Of a DNA stretch of 64,000 bases, positions 35,733 to 43,572 are shown piece by piece. Made by a program: the position numbers and the translations under genes. Source of the stretch: Intestinibacillus massiliensis (lineage in GTDB: Bacteria > Bacillota > Clostridia > Oscillospirales > Butyricicoccaceae); assembly GCA_029267335.1 (NCBI GenBank), contig JAJUJC010000001.1:558001-622000 (forward strand), in the 5' to 3' direction. The notes under the pieces are model-generated. The model did no database searches. It was not told the origin of the DNA and was given only the letters and a program-made list of their open reading frames with translations. The stretch's first letter is position 1, and every line of letters begins with the position of its first letter.

Positions 35733-37340
35733 TTATCCGTTTTCCGATTTTGGACCAATGCGTTTTCGGAAGTATCCGAGATAGAGAATGCCCGCCGCGA
35801 GCGTCCAGAAATACGCGACCATGTACGGGACTTCAAAGATATTCTCAAAATAGCAGTGCGCCATCACACCTGCCATACCCGCGAACATCGCGACCGCAAG
35901 CGGGTGAATGTCCGTACGCCGGGTACGGCCGAGCGCACGCAGACACCAGAGAGACATGCCGACGAGCAGGATGATAAATGCGATCAGACCGATGTATCCC
36001 ATCTCGACCAACGTCTTGAGATAGTAGTTGTCCATATAAAAATAGGAAAATGTATCCGTCTCCTCGATGATCTTATTCTGCATCGCAACTGCACCGCCAA
36101 ACCGTCCCAGTCCGAAACCGAGCCACTTGTTGTTGCTCAGCAGGAGCTGATAACCGGTCGCCCAACGAATGGAGCGGCCTGCGCGCGCACTTGCGGCGGC
36201 ATAGTCCGCGGTAAACAGGTAGGTGATACGGTTTGCGATCGACGGAATGGCAATGAGCGCCATACCGCCGCCGACCGCCATCAGACCGATCAGCCGACGA
36301 TCCAGATAGATCGCAAAGATCAGAACTGCGACGACCAAACCGCCCCACGCGCCCTTAGAAAACGTGAACAGGATGGACAGGCACATAATGCCCGCGGCAC
36401 CGATACCCATGATGCGCAGCCATAGCTTCTTGGAGTAATACGCCAGACCTGCAGCCATCGGCGCGAACAGCACAAGGAACGAACCCATGATGTTCGGGCT
36501 GCCGGTGAGCGAGTACACGCGGGTGCGCACGCTCTCCTCCGTCTGCGAGACCCAGCCGGCGGGGATCGGTGCGGCGACGATATACTGGTAAATGCCGTGC
36601 AGACCGATCAGCGTCGCCAGTACGACCAGTGTGCCATATAAAATGGCAAAATCCCGATCATCCTCCACGAGCCGGATCATGACAAAGAACCAGAAAATAT
36701 ACTGCACCACAGCGCGGAAACCGTCGATCGCAATGCCCATATACGGCGATACCACGCACATCAGGAAGAACGCGACACCGACAAAAAACAGGATATATGC
36801 ATCTACCGGCGTTGCGCGCGTTATGCTGCGATCCGTGCGGTACATGCCACGTCGCCAGCACACATACAGCATGCCGACCGCCATGAGCATTTCATCCCAC
36901 AGCGAGGACAAAAAGCCGATCTGTACCACATTACGCAGGAAAAAGTCGATCGGCAGGTAAAGAGAAACCGCCATGATGAGGAAACCGCGCACGCCAAAGA
37001 AGCGGCATACCCGTCCGATCACACCGCCGCCGACAAAATGGCCGACAGGCTTCGCAATTTTCACGCACGCACGGTAGAACACGCTCTGCCGCACGCAATC
37101 TCCGACCCGCTCGAGCCAGCGTGCAAAATGCGCCGCGATGCGAACGTATACGGGCGGCTTGCTGCCCTCCCCGCCGAACATCGGCGCCCAAACGAAACGA
37201 TGCCACAGGTGCTTGGTTTTTGAAAAGGGATAGCTGTCAGCGATCGCACGGAAAAAATGTGCGATCGCGCCCTGCCGATACCAATCGCGCAGTTGCCGGA
37301 GCACGCTCCAAAGCAGACTCCCGTTCAAAATTTCTCTCAT
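35733..37340 (-). CDS. O-antigen-ligase-like (WaaL/Wzy) membrane protein
   Basis: 535 residues with about ten to twelve membrane helices after a basic cytoplasmic N-terminus. The PF04932-type region is recognisable from VYSLTGSPNIMGSFLVLFAP (GSPNxxG) and FTFSKGAWGGLVVAVLI, with a large outer loop carrying NNKWLGFGLGRFGGAV. Such proteins polymerise or ligate undecaprenyl-linked glycans; in a Gram-positive it is probably a cell-wall glycopolymer or exopolysaccharide enzyme. The start overlaps the DUF4330 stop by 4 bp (ATGA), so the two are translationally coupled. Confidence 0.85.
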   Translation of the reverse strand: MREILNGSLLWSVLRQLRDWYRQGAIAHFFRAIADSYPFSKTKHLWHRFVWAPMFGGEGSKPPVYVRIAAHFARWLERVGDCVRQSVFYRACVKIAKPVGHFVGGGVIGRVCRFFGVRGFLIMAVSLYLPIDFFLRNVVQIGFLSSLWDEMLMAVGMLYVCWRRGMYRTDRSITRATPVDAYILFFVGVAFFLMCVVSPYMGIAIDGFRAVVQYIFWFFVMIRLVEDDRDFAILYGTLVVLATLIGLHGIYQYIVAAPIPAGWVSQTEESVRTRVYSLTGSPNIMGSFLVLFAPMAAGLAYYSKKLWLRIMGIGAAGIMCLSILFTFSKGAWGGLVVAVLIFAIYLDRRLIGLMAVGGGMALIAIPSIANRITYLFTADYAAASARAGRSIRWATGYQLLLSNNKWLGFGLGRFGGAVAMQNKIIEETDTFSYFYMDNYYLKTLVEMGYIGLIAFIILLVGMSLWCLRALGRTRRTDIHPLAVAMFAGMAGVMAHCYFENIFEVPYMVAYFWTLAAGILYLGYFRKRIGPKSENG

Positions 37341-37840
37341 TTTGCAATATCCACCGAGTCAATGTTCGCAGTCGTTTCAAAGTCGTCAGTCTTAAGGATG
37401 AAGGTACGGCCTGCGCGCACCTCCTGCGTGCCGATTTTCGGCGTCGGCGTGCCCTTTGTGACCTTGGACTTCACGATGACAACCACATCCTTCTTGGACG
37501 GGTCGAGCGCGTTGACGATACGTCCGTCCGCCGTCGTGACCTGCTGAATGTAATCCTGAATTTCCATATGATCGATCGTGGCGTCGACAAAGTCATTGCC
37601 GGAAACCAGTTTCTTGCCGGTCTGATCGTTGCGTGCCAGCTCGGAAACCATAAACGGCGTTGCGCCCCGAATGCGCATTACACTGGTCATTTCTACCTGC
37701 GGGCTGACCGCTTCCGCCACCGGCGCCGCGAACAGCTTCCAGCCGATGCCGCCGACAATGGCGATCGCAGCGATGAGCACCAGTAGATCGACAACGTTAA
37801 TCAGCCCAAACAATTTGCCTTTTTCGTTGATGATTTTCAT
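37337..37840 (-). CDS. DUF4330-domain protein (167 aa)
   Basis: A single N-terminal membrane helix (VVDLLVLIAAIAIVGGIGW, residues 16-34) and an extracytoplasmic beta-rich domain with VTTADGRIVNALDPSKKDVV and VRAGRTFILKTDDFETTANI. This is the DUF4330 pattern; its members often sit beside surface-glycan genes. GGAGGG precedes the ATG at 37840. Coupled by a 4-bp overlap to the O-antigen-ligase-like gene, suggesting a joint role. Confidence 0.85.
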   Translation of the reverse strand: MKIINEKGKLFGLINVVDLLVLIAAIAIVGGIGWKLFAAPVAEAVSPQVEMTSVMRIRGATPFMVSELARNDQTGKKLVSGNDFVDATIDHMEIQDYIQQVTTADGRIVNALDPSKKDVVVIVKSKVTKGTPTPKIGTQEVRAGRTFILKTDDFETTANIDSVDIAK

Positions 37841-37927
37841 TTGTTACCCTCCATTAGGAACATTTCATACGTTGTAATGATACCATAAATGGCAAGGGTG
37901 TACAAGCCTTTTTGCGTTTTCCCGCGC

Positions 37928-38530
37928 TTATCCGCGCGTCAGGCGGTGGCGCAGCGCACCCACAAGCTCGGCGGTTTTGAAGCGCACGACAAAGCGCGTG
38001 CCGTCGCGGCGCGTCAGTGCACGCTCCCCCGAAGAGAGCGCCGCCGGCTCCGCGACCGCAGCACCGCGGCACATCGGCGGGTAGATGACACACCACCAGT
38101 TGTGCCCTTTTGCACGACCGATTTCCACCCGCAGCCCGACATATTGGCCCGCAGGCAGCGAAAAAGTTTCATAATCCCGTGTTGGATAATATTCCTCGTC
38201 GAGCTTGACCGCGACGGTATCCTGTGCGCCCTGCCGCCACAGCTCAAGCTGCGCAACGTTCGCAATCTGCTGCAAATGCTGCCGCACGACTGCACGCACC
38301 TGCGTCTGTGTGTGCGCTTCGGTCAGCAGCGGCTCACAGTATGCAAGCACGCGGTCTCGCACGCACAATTTCACGCGCTGATCCTCGCGGCTGTCCGAAT
38401 TGGCGAGCACATGCAGCCGCAGCACATCGTCCGCGAGCGCCTGCTGCTGCATCCCCGCCATCGCCGCATATGTAAACAGCAGCAGCACGGTCAGTACGAG
38501 CGCCGCTTCCCAACGTTTAATCTGTGTCAT
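37928..38530 (-). CDS. spoIIR: Stage II sporulation protein R
   Basis: SpoIIR is secreted from the forespore under SigmaF and triggers SpoIIGA to activate pro-SigmaE in the mother cell. The N-terminal signal/anchor (ALVLTVLLLFTYAAMAG) is followed by family marks LRLHVLANSDSREDQRVKL, VRDRVL, FSLPAGQYVGLRVEIGRAKG and the very typical HNWWCVIYPPMC. 200 aa. The ATG at 38530 uses the GGAGG inside a large hairpin (38536-38581). It lies after ispE, a common clostridial order. Confidence 0.93.
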   Translation of the reverse strand: MTQIKRWEAALVLTVLLLFTYAAMAGMQQQALADDVLRLHVLANSDSREDQRVKLCVRDRVLAYCEPLLTEAHTQTQVRAVVRQHLQQIANVAQLELWRQGAQDTVAVKLDEEYYPTRDYETFSLPAGQYVGLRVEIGRAKGHNWWCVIYPPMCRGAAVAEPAALSSGERALTRRDGTRFVVRFKTAELVGALRHRLTRG

Positions 38531-38535
38531 AAAGA

Positions 38536-38581
38536 AAACCTCCGTCGTTCCTGTTCTTAACAGGAGTATCGACGGAGGTTT
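38536..38581 (-). promoter_or_regulatory. Hairpin sequestering the spoIIR ribosome-binding site
   Basis: On the minus strand, AAACCTCCGTCG pairs perfectly (12 bp) with CGACGGAGGTTT. The loop holds a second inverted repeat TCCTGTT-AAG-AACAGGA. The 3' arm contains the GGAGG that serves the spoIIR ATG five codons' length away. It starts seven bases after the ispE stop. It could be the ispE terminator (weak T tract TTTTCTTT), a translational lock on spoIIR, or both. Confidence 0.75.
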
Positions 38582-38587
38582 GCCGTT

Positions 38588-39448
38588 TTAATCACAAATT
38601 TCGGTAAGATGTGTATCCGGAAAGGCTTTTTTAAGCGTTTCATACGCGGTCTCGGCGGTTTCGCGCGCACAGAACAGACCGTAGGTGGTCGGTCCGCTGC
38701 CGCTCATGACCGCGCCGTCCGCGCCGCATGACAGCAGCGTACTGCGGATGTCCGCAATCTCCGGATGATGCCCGCCCGTGACAGGCTCCATCACGTTATA
38801 CAGCCGATGACATATGCCCGCATAATCCGCGTCCGCAAGCGCACGCAGCATGCCTGCGGTATCCGGACGCGGCGACACATTGCCGCCGTTCATCTCGGCA
38901 TACACGCCCGCAGTCGACACCGAGAACGGCGGCTTGCACAGCACGACAAAGCAGCGCGGCATGGGCGGCAGCGCCGTCAGCTCCTCACCGATGCCCTGCG
39001 CGAGCATCGTGCCGCCGCGAATGCAATAGGGCACATCCGCGCCCAGCTTCACGCCGATCTCGCACAGCCGCTCCACACCGAGTCTCCTGTCGTGCAGCGT
39101 GTCGAGCGCACACAGCACCGCCGCTGCGTCTGTCGAGCCGCCCGCCAATCCCGCCGCGACCGGAATACGCTTGGTGATTTCGATGCGCGTGCCGGCATTA
39201 GGCGCGCCTGTTACCTCGTAAAACAGCTTTGCCGCACGCATGGCAAGGTTGCGGTCGTCGCACGGCAGGTAGGGCAGATTATTTTTCAGATAAAAGCCGC
39301 CGTCCTCGTTGAGCGCAACCGTCACATCGTCATGCAGTGCCACGGTTTGCATGACCATTTTGACGGTATGATAGCCGTTCGGACGCTTTCCGGTCACATC
39401 GAGCGTCAGGTTAATCTTGGCTTTTGCTTCGCGTGTCATGGATTTCAT
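38588..39448 (-). CDS. ispE: 4-diphosphocytidyl-2-C-methyl-D-erythritol kinase
   Basis: GHMP kinase of the MEP isoprenoid pathway. AKINLTLDVTGKRPNGYH at the N-terminus, the ATP loop PVAAGLAGGSTDAAA (about 96-110) and the C-terminal MSGSGPTTYGLF. 286 aa, full length. The ATG at 39448 has AAAGGAG at a good distance; an internal ATG three codons on is less well placed. It is the gene upstream of spoIIR. Confidence 0.95.
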   Translation of the reverse strand: MKSMTREAKAKINLTLDVTGKRPNGYHTVKMVMQTVALHDDVTVALNEDGGFYLKNNLPYLPCDDRNLAMRAAKLFYEVTGAPNAGTRIEITKRIPVAAGLAGGSTDAAAVLCALDTLHDRRLGVERLCEIGVKLGADVPYCIRGGTMLAQGIGEELTALPPMPRCFVVLCKPPFSVSTAGVYAEMNGGNVSPRPDTAGMLRALADADYAGICHRLYNVMEPVTGGHHPEIADIRSTLLSCGADGAVMSGSGPTTYGLFCARETAETAYETLKKAFPDTHLTEICD

Positions 39449-39463
39449 ACGAATTTCTCCTTT

Positions 39464-40264
39464 TTAGATCGAGACTGCGTGCGCCTTGCGCTTGTAAAAG
39501 ACTGCAATCTCATGGAAACCCGCTTCACGGGCGTGATCAAGACACTGCTCGATGCCGCGACCAACATCGGGCGCGCAGTGGCTGTCCGAGCCGACAGAAA
39601 TCATAGACCCGCCCAAATTGCGGTACATATCGAGAATGAAACGCGGCGTGCCAACCTTCTTCTGCCAGCCAAATAGATTCGCCGCATTGATTTCCAAAGC
39701 AATTTCGCGGTCGATGATCTCGCGCAGAATCGGCTCGATGCGATCCTCCCAACCGGCAAAGCTCGGGGGAACGCCATCGGGGCGCTTCATCACGCGCAGT
39801 GGATAGTCGATGTGCGCCAAAATATCAAAGCCGCCCACGCGTACCATGCGCAGCAGATCCGCAAAATATTCCTCCAGGAATGCATCCGGATTGGTTTGCT
39901 CCCAATCCTGAAAATAAATGTCGATGTCGTTCGCTCTGCGCACATGCAGCGAACCGATGACCTCATCGAAATCATATGCCGTAACATATTCCGCCGCTTC
40001 GGAACACGCATGGATTTCGCCGAGTTCCACGCCGGACAGCAGCGTCAGCGCTCCGTCAAATTCGTGCTGACAGCGCGCCACATCACGGCGCTGCGCGTCA
40101 ATATCGAGAAACAGCGGCGGATGCTCAAAATAAAAATCCTTATGATCGGTGAGCGCGATAATGGAAAGTCCGCGCGCGACCGATGCGCGACAAATCGCTT
40201 CAACGGAAGCGTTCGGCTTCGCGTCCTCAGAATATTCGGAATGCATATGCAGATCAAGCAGCAT
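39464..40264 (-). CDS. PHP-domain phosphatase, HisJ-like (266 aa)
   Basis: PHP metal-binding motifs in order: DLHMHSEYSED (His6, His8), ALTDHKDF, GVELGEIH, HIDYPLR, and GSDSHCAPDVG near the C-terminus. The length and motifs match HisJ-type histidinol phosphatases, but the superfamily also includes other phosphoesterases and no his gene is nearby, so the substrate is open. It is 15 bp upstream of ispE in the same direction. GGGAG precedes the ATG. Confidence 0.85.
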   Translation of the reverse strand: MLLDLHMHSEYSEDAKPNASVEAICRASVARGLSIIALTDHKDFYFEHPPLFLDIDAQRRDVARCQHEFDGALTLLSGVELGEIHACSEAAEYVTAYDFDEVIGSLHVRRANDIDIYFQDWEQTNPDAFLEEYFADLLRMVRVGGFDILAHIDYPLRVMKRPDGVPPSFAGWEDRIEPILREIIDREIALEINAANLFGWQKKVGTPRFILDMYRNLGGSMISVGSDSHCAPDVGRGIEQCLDHAREAGFHEIAVFYKRKAHAVSI

Positions 40265-40379
40265 AGTCGCGTCTCCCTTCTTATTGTTTCCTTTTAAACG
40301 CTATCATTATAACAGTTTTTGTGGTATAAAACAACGTCGGTTGCGGAATGCTAGTGAAAAAAGAAGGAGAGAAAAGCTT

Positions 40380-40577
40380 ATGAATCGTTTCGCACTGACG
40401 CTCGTCATCATTGGCGCAATCAACTGGGGTCTCATCGGAATCTTTGGTTTCGATCTGGTCTCATGGCTCTTTGGCGGCCAGCTTTCTGTGGTCAGCCGGA
40501 TCATTTACACGTTGGTCGGACTTGCCGGCATATGGGCGATTTCTTTTTACGGCAGCCGACAGGCGCACAGTCACTAG
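40380..40577 (+). CDS. DUF378 family small membrane protein (65 aa)
   Basis: Two membrane helices with the DUF378 signature: LTLVIIGAINWGLIGIFGFD, LVSWLFGG, SRIIYTLVGLAGIWAI. Function unknown. The ATG at 40380 is preceded by AAGGAGAG. Monocistronic with a shared terminator. Confidence 0.9.
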   Translation: MNRFALTLVIIGAINWGLIGIFGFDLVSWLFGGQLSVVSRIIYTLVGLAGIWAISFYGSRQAHSH

Positions 40578-40608
40578 AGTGTGATCGCAAGACAAAGGTA
40601 TCCCATCA

Positions 40609-40652
40609 AAAAAAAACGGCGGATCGCTTCTGAACAAGCGATCCGCCGTTTG
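40609..40652. terminator. Bidirectional terminator (DUF378 gene / ackA)
   Basis: 16-bp perfect hairpin AAACGGCGGATCGCTT / AAGCGATCCGCCGTTT preceded by an A-run. Confidence 0.9.
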
Positions 40653-40662
40653 TGTTCACAGC

Positions 40663-41868
40663 TTACTGAGCTTCGCTGACAAGACGCTCTGTGTCCTGTG
40701 CGATGACCAACTCTTCGTTCGTTGGGATGACCAGAACTCGTACACGTGCCCAGTCGATGGAAATATCCATCTGGCGGCCGCGATACTTGTTCTTCTCAGG
40801 GTCGATCTTGACGCCCAGATATTCAAGGTGCTCGCAGATGTCCCAGCGAACCGAACGGTCGTTCTCTCCGACGCCTGCGGTGAATACGATCGCGTCTACG
40901 CCGCCCATTTCCGCGATATAGGAACCGATGATCTTTTTGACCGAGATGTTAAACATATCCTTTGCGAGGATCGCACGCTTGTTGCCCTCATCGATTGCGT
41001 TGTCCAAATCGCGGAAATCAGACGAAACCCCCGAAATGCCCTGCATACCGGACTTCTTGTTCAGAATTTCGATGACCTCAGCCGCATTTTTGTGCTCATG
41101 CTCGCACAGGAACTCAATGATTGCGGGGTCGATGTTACCCGAACGGGTACCCATCGGCAGACCGTCGAGAGGGGTGAAGCCCATCGACGTGTCGATCGAC
41201 TTGCCGCGGTCGATCGCGGTGATGGACGAGCCGTTGCCCAGATGGCAGGTGATGATCTTCAGATCCTCGATCGGACGACCGAGCATCTCCGCCGCCTGCT
41301 GCGAAACATAGCGGTGCGAAGTGCCGTGGAAGCCGTAGCGACGGATCTTGTACTTTTCGTAGTACTCATACGGAATCGCATACATATAATGCGACTGCGG
41401 CATGGTCTGGTGGAACGCCGTATCAAACACCGCGACCATCGGCACATTCGGCCCCATAACGTCCTGGCATGCGTGGATGCCGATGAGGTTCGGCGGGTTG
41501 TGCAGCGGTGCGAGCGGGACACAGTCCTCAATTGCCTTAAGCACCTTCTCGGTAATCACAACGGAATCCGCGAAGTACTCGCCACCGTGTACGACACGGT
41601 GACCGACTGCGTCGATCTCCTTCATGTCTGCGATGACGCCCCACTCTGCATTCGTCAGGATGTCAAGTACCGCCTTGATCGCCTCGGCGTGGGTCTTCAT
41701 CGGAACCTCCGCCTTGTACTTGCCTTCCTTGCCGTCCGCCTCGTGCGTCAGGCGGCCGTCGATGCCGATGCGCTCGCACAGGCCCTTCGCCATGACATTC
41801 TTGCTGTCCATATCGATCAGCTGATACTTCAGCGAGGAACTGCCGGCGTTGATTACCAATACCTTCAT
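40663..41868 (-). CDS. ackA: Acetate kinase
   Basis: Interconverts acetyl phosphate and acetate with ATP synthesis. ASKHA-fold signatures: [59 protein letters not shown] and [10 protein letters not shown]. 401 aa. AAAGGAG site. No pta gene is adjacent. Divergent from tmcAL. Confidence 0.97.
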   Translation of the reverse strand: MKVLVINAGSSSLKYQLIDMDSKNVMAKGLCERIGIDGRLTHEADGKEGKYKAEVPMKTHAEAIKAVLDILTNAEWGVIADMKEIDAVGHRVVHGGEYFADSVVITEKVLKAIEDCVPLAPLHNPPNLIGIHACQDVMGPNVPMVAVFDTAFHQTMPQSHYMYAIPYEYYEKYKIRRYGFHGTSHRYVSQQAAEMLGRPIEDLKIITCHLGNGSSITAIDRGKSIDTSMGFTPLDGLPMGTRSGNIDPAIIEFLCEHEHKNAAEVIEILNKKSGMQGISGVSSDFRDLDNAIDEGNKRAILAKDMFNISVKKIIGSYIAEMGGVDAIVFTAGVGENDRSVRWDICEHLEYLGVKIDPEKNKYRGRQMDISIDWARVRVLVIPTNEELVIAQDTERLVSEAQ

Positions 41869-42070
41869 GTGTCTTTCTCCTTTTTTCTTTATTATATGCC
41901 CGCAAAAGCGATTGCAACCAACCGCAAAAAAGAGTATGATATAGATAAGAAATATTCATAAACTCCGGTTACGCAAGGCAAAAATAATCACTACTTTTAT
42001 TTTACACCACCTTTTGTCTTTGCACAACCTACTTTTTCGATTTTTTCACAGTTTTCCCCGGGAGGTCACT

Positions 42071-43288
42071 ATGAAGATCTGCGGTGTCATCGCTGAATAC
42101 AACCCTTTCCATACGGGCCATGCGCTCCAGCTTACCGAGACCCGCCGGGTGCTTGGTGACGATACCGCCATCGTTTGCGTGATGAGCGGAAACTATGTCC
42201 AACGCGGCGACCTTGCCGTGATGGAAAAATACCGCCGTGCACAGGTCGCCGCGCAGTGCGGCGCAGACCTTGTGCTTGAGCTTCCACTCGGTGCAGCGCT
42301 CTCCTCGGCGGAGGGCTTTGCGCGTGGCGGTGTGCGTGCCCTCGATGCGCTTGGTGCCGTGGGATTTCTGTCGTTCGGCAGCGAATGCGGCTCGACCCGC
42401 GCGCTGCTGCGCGCGATGGATGCATTGGAACAACCGCGTGTGCAGCGCGCATTCCAAGCCGCTCTGCACGAGGGATTATCCTATGCGGCAGCACGACAAA
42501 AAGCACTTGCGGCAGTCGACACTCAGTCTGCCGCATTACTTTCCACCTCCAACAACACGCTCGGGCTGGAATATTGCCGTGCGATCGCCGCCGAAGGCAG
42601 CCTGCTCACGCCGTTCTCCATCCGGCGTCGCGGCGCGGCGCATGACAGCAGCATCCCCGCAGAGGATTACGCTTCCGCTTCCCTGCTGCGCGCACAGCTT
42701 GCGGTGCAGCAGCTTGCGGCATGTGTCCCCTATCTGCCTGCCCCTTCGTTGAGCATGCTCAGGCAGGCGCTCGACTGCGGGGAAGCGCCGGTCTTTCTGT
42801 CCGCCATCGACGGTGCCCTGCTCAGCCACCTGCGGCGTCTGTCCGCAGACGATCTTGCCCGTTATGACAGCGACAGCGAGGGTTTCCAAAACCGGCTCGC
42901 GCAGTCCATCCGCGACGGCGTGCGCTTTAACGAAATCTGTGAGCATGCTCAGACGCGCCGCTATCCGCTCGCCCGTGTACGCCGCGCGCTGCTGCGCGCG
43001 TGGCTCGATCTACCGCTCGACGAATGCGGCAAGCCGCCCGCGTATCTGCGCGTGCTCGCGATCGGTCCGCAGGGCCGTGCACTCCTGCGCCTGTTTTCCA
43101 AGACCGCACGCGTGCCGCTCATCACAAAGCCGCTGCATGAAAAAGAACTGCCGGAAATCATGCAGCCCATGCTTGCGCGCGACGTGCTCGCAGATGATCT
43201 GTACGCGCTCGCTTTTTCCGCACCTGACCGCCGTGCCGGCGGCAGTCACTTCCGCAAGACTCCCTACTGTGATACATCTGAAGCGTAA
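42071..43288 (+). CDS. tmcAL: tRNA(Met) cytidine acetate ligase
   Basis: TmcAL (YlbM family) activates acetate with ATP and acetylates the wobble cytidine of elongator tRNA-Met. The N-terminal nucleotidyltransferase motif CGVIAEYNPFHTGH (residues 4-17) and VMSGNYVQRGDLAV are diagnostic; LSTSNNTLGLEYCRAI follows at about 158-173. 405 aa from the ATG at 42071 with CGGGAGG; the frame upstream to 42014 has no signal. It stands back-to-back with ackA, an acetate enzyme. Confidence 0.93.
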   Translation: MKICGVIAEYNPFHTGHALQLTETRRVLGDDTAIVCVMSGNYVQRGDLAVMEKYRRAQVAAQCGADLVLELPLGAALSSAEGFARGGVRALDALGAVGFLSFGSECGSTRALLRAMDALEQPRVQRAFQAALHEGLSYAAARQKALAAVDTQSAALLSTSNNTLGLEYCRAIAAEGSLLTPFSIRRRGAAHDSSIPAEDYASASLLRAQLAVQQLAACVPYLPAPSLSMLRQALDCGEAPVFLSAIDGALLSHLRRLSADDLARYDSDSEGFQNRLAQSIRDGVRFNEICEHAQTRRYPLARVRRALLRAWLDLPLDECGKPPAYLRVLAIGPQGRALLRLFSKTARVPLITKPLHEKELPEIMQPMLARDVLADDLYALAFSAPDRRAGGSHFRKTPYCDTSEA

Positions 43289-43311
43289 GCGCAATTTGAG
43301 GAGGTGTCGTT

Positions 43312-43530
43312 ATGGATTGTCCGTATTGTGGGAAGGAAATGCTCAAAGGTCGCCTGATCGGTGACCACCACCCGCTGCGATGGTTGCCCGAGGATAAACA
43401 GCTTCTCTTCGGACTATGGGCGGCGGGCGGTCTGCGCATCGGCTCGCATATCCCCGGCGTTCACGCGGAAGCCGACACCTACTACTGTTCTTATTGCAAA
43501 AAAATGGTGATCGACGTCGATCATTGCTAA
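43312..43530 (+). CDS. Small zinc-ribbon-like protein (72 aa)
   Basis: Two CxxC pairs, DCPYCGKEM at the start and YYCSYCKKMV at the end, should bind one zinc, with a GDHHPLRWLPEDK centre. This is the pattern of the PF20097/DUF6487 putative zinc-binding group of unknown role. A strong GAGGAGG precedes the ATG. It is 23 bp after tmcAL, so co-transcribed. Confidence 0.85.
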   Translation: MDCPYCGKEMLKGRLIGDHHPLRWLPEDKQLLFGLWAAGGLRIGSHIPGVHAEADTYYCSYCKKMVIDVDHC

Positions 43531-43568
43531 AAAAGCGTCCCCGAGCCGAATGGTTCGGGGACGCTTTT
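43529..43568. terminator. Bidirectional terminator
   Basis: Hairpin AAAAGCGTCCCCGA / TCGGGGACGCTTTT between the convergent zinc-ribbon and helicase genes. Confidence 0.92.
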
Positions 43569-43572
43569 CGGT

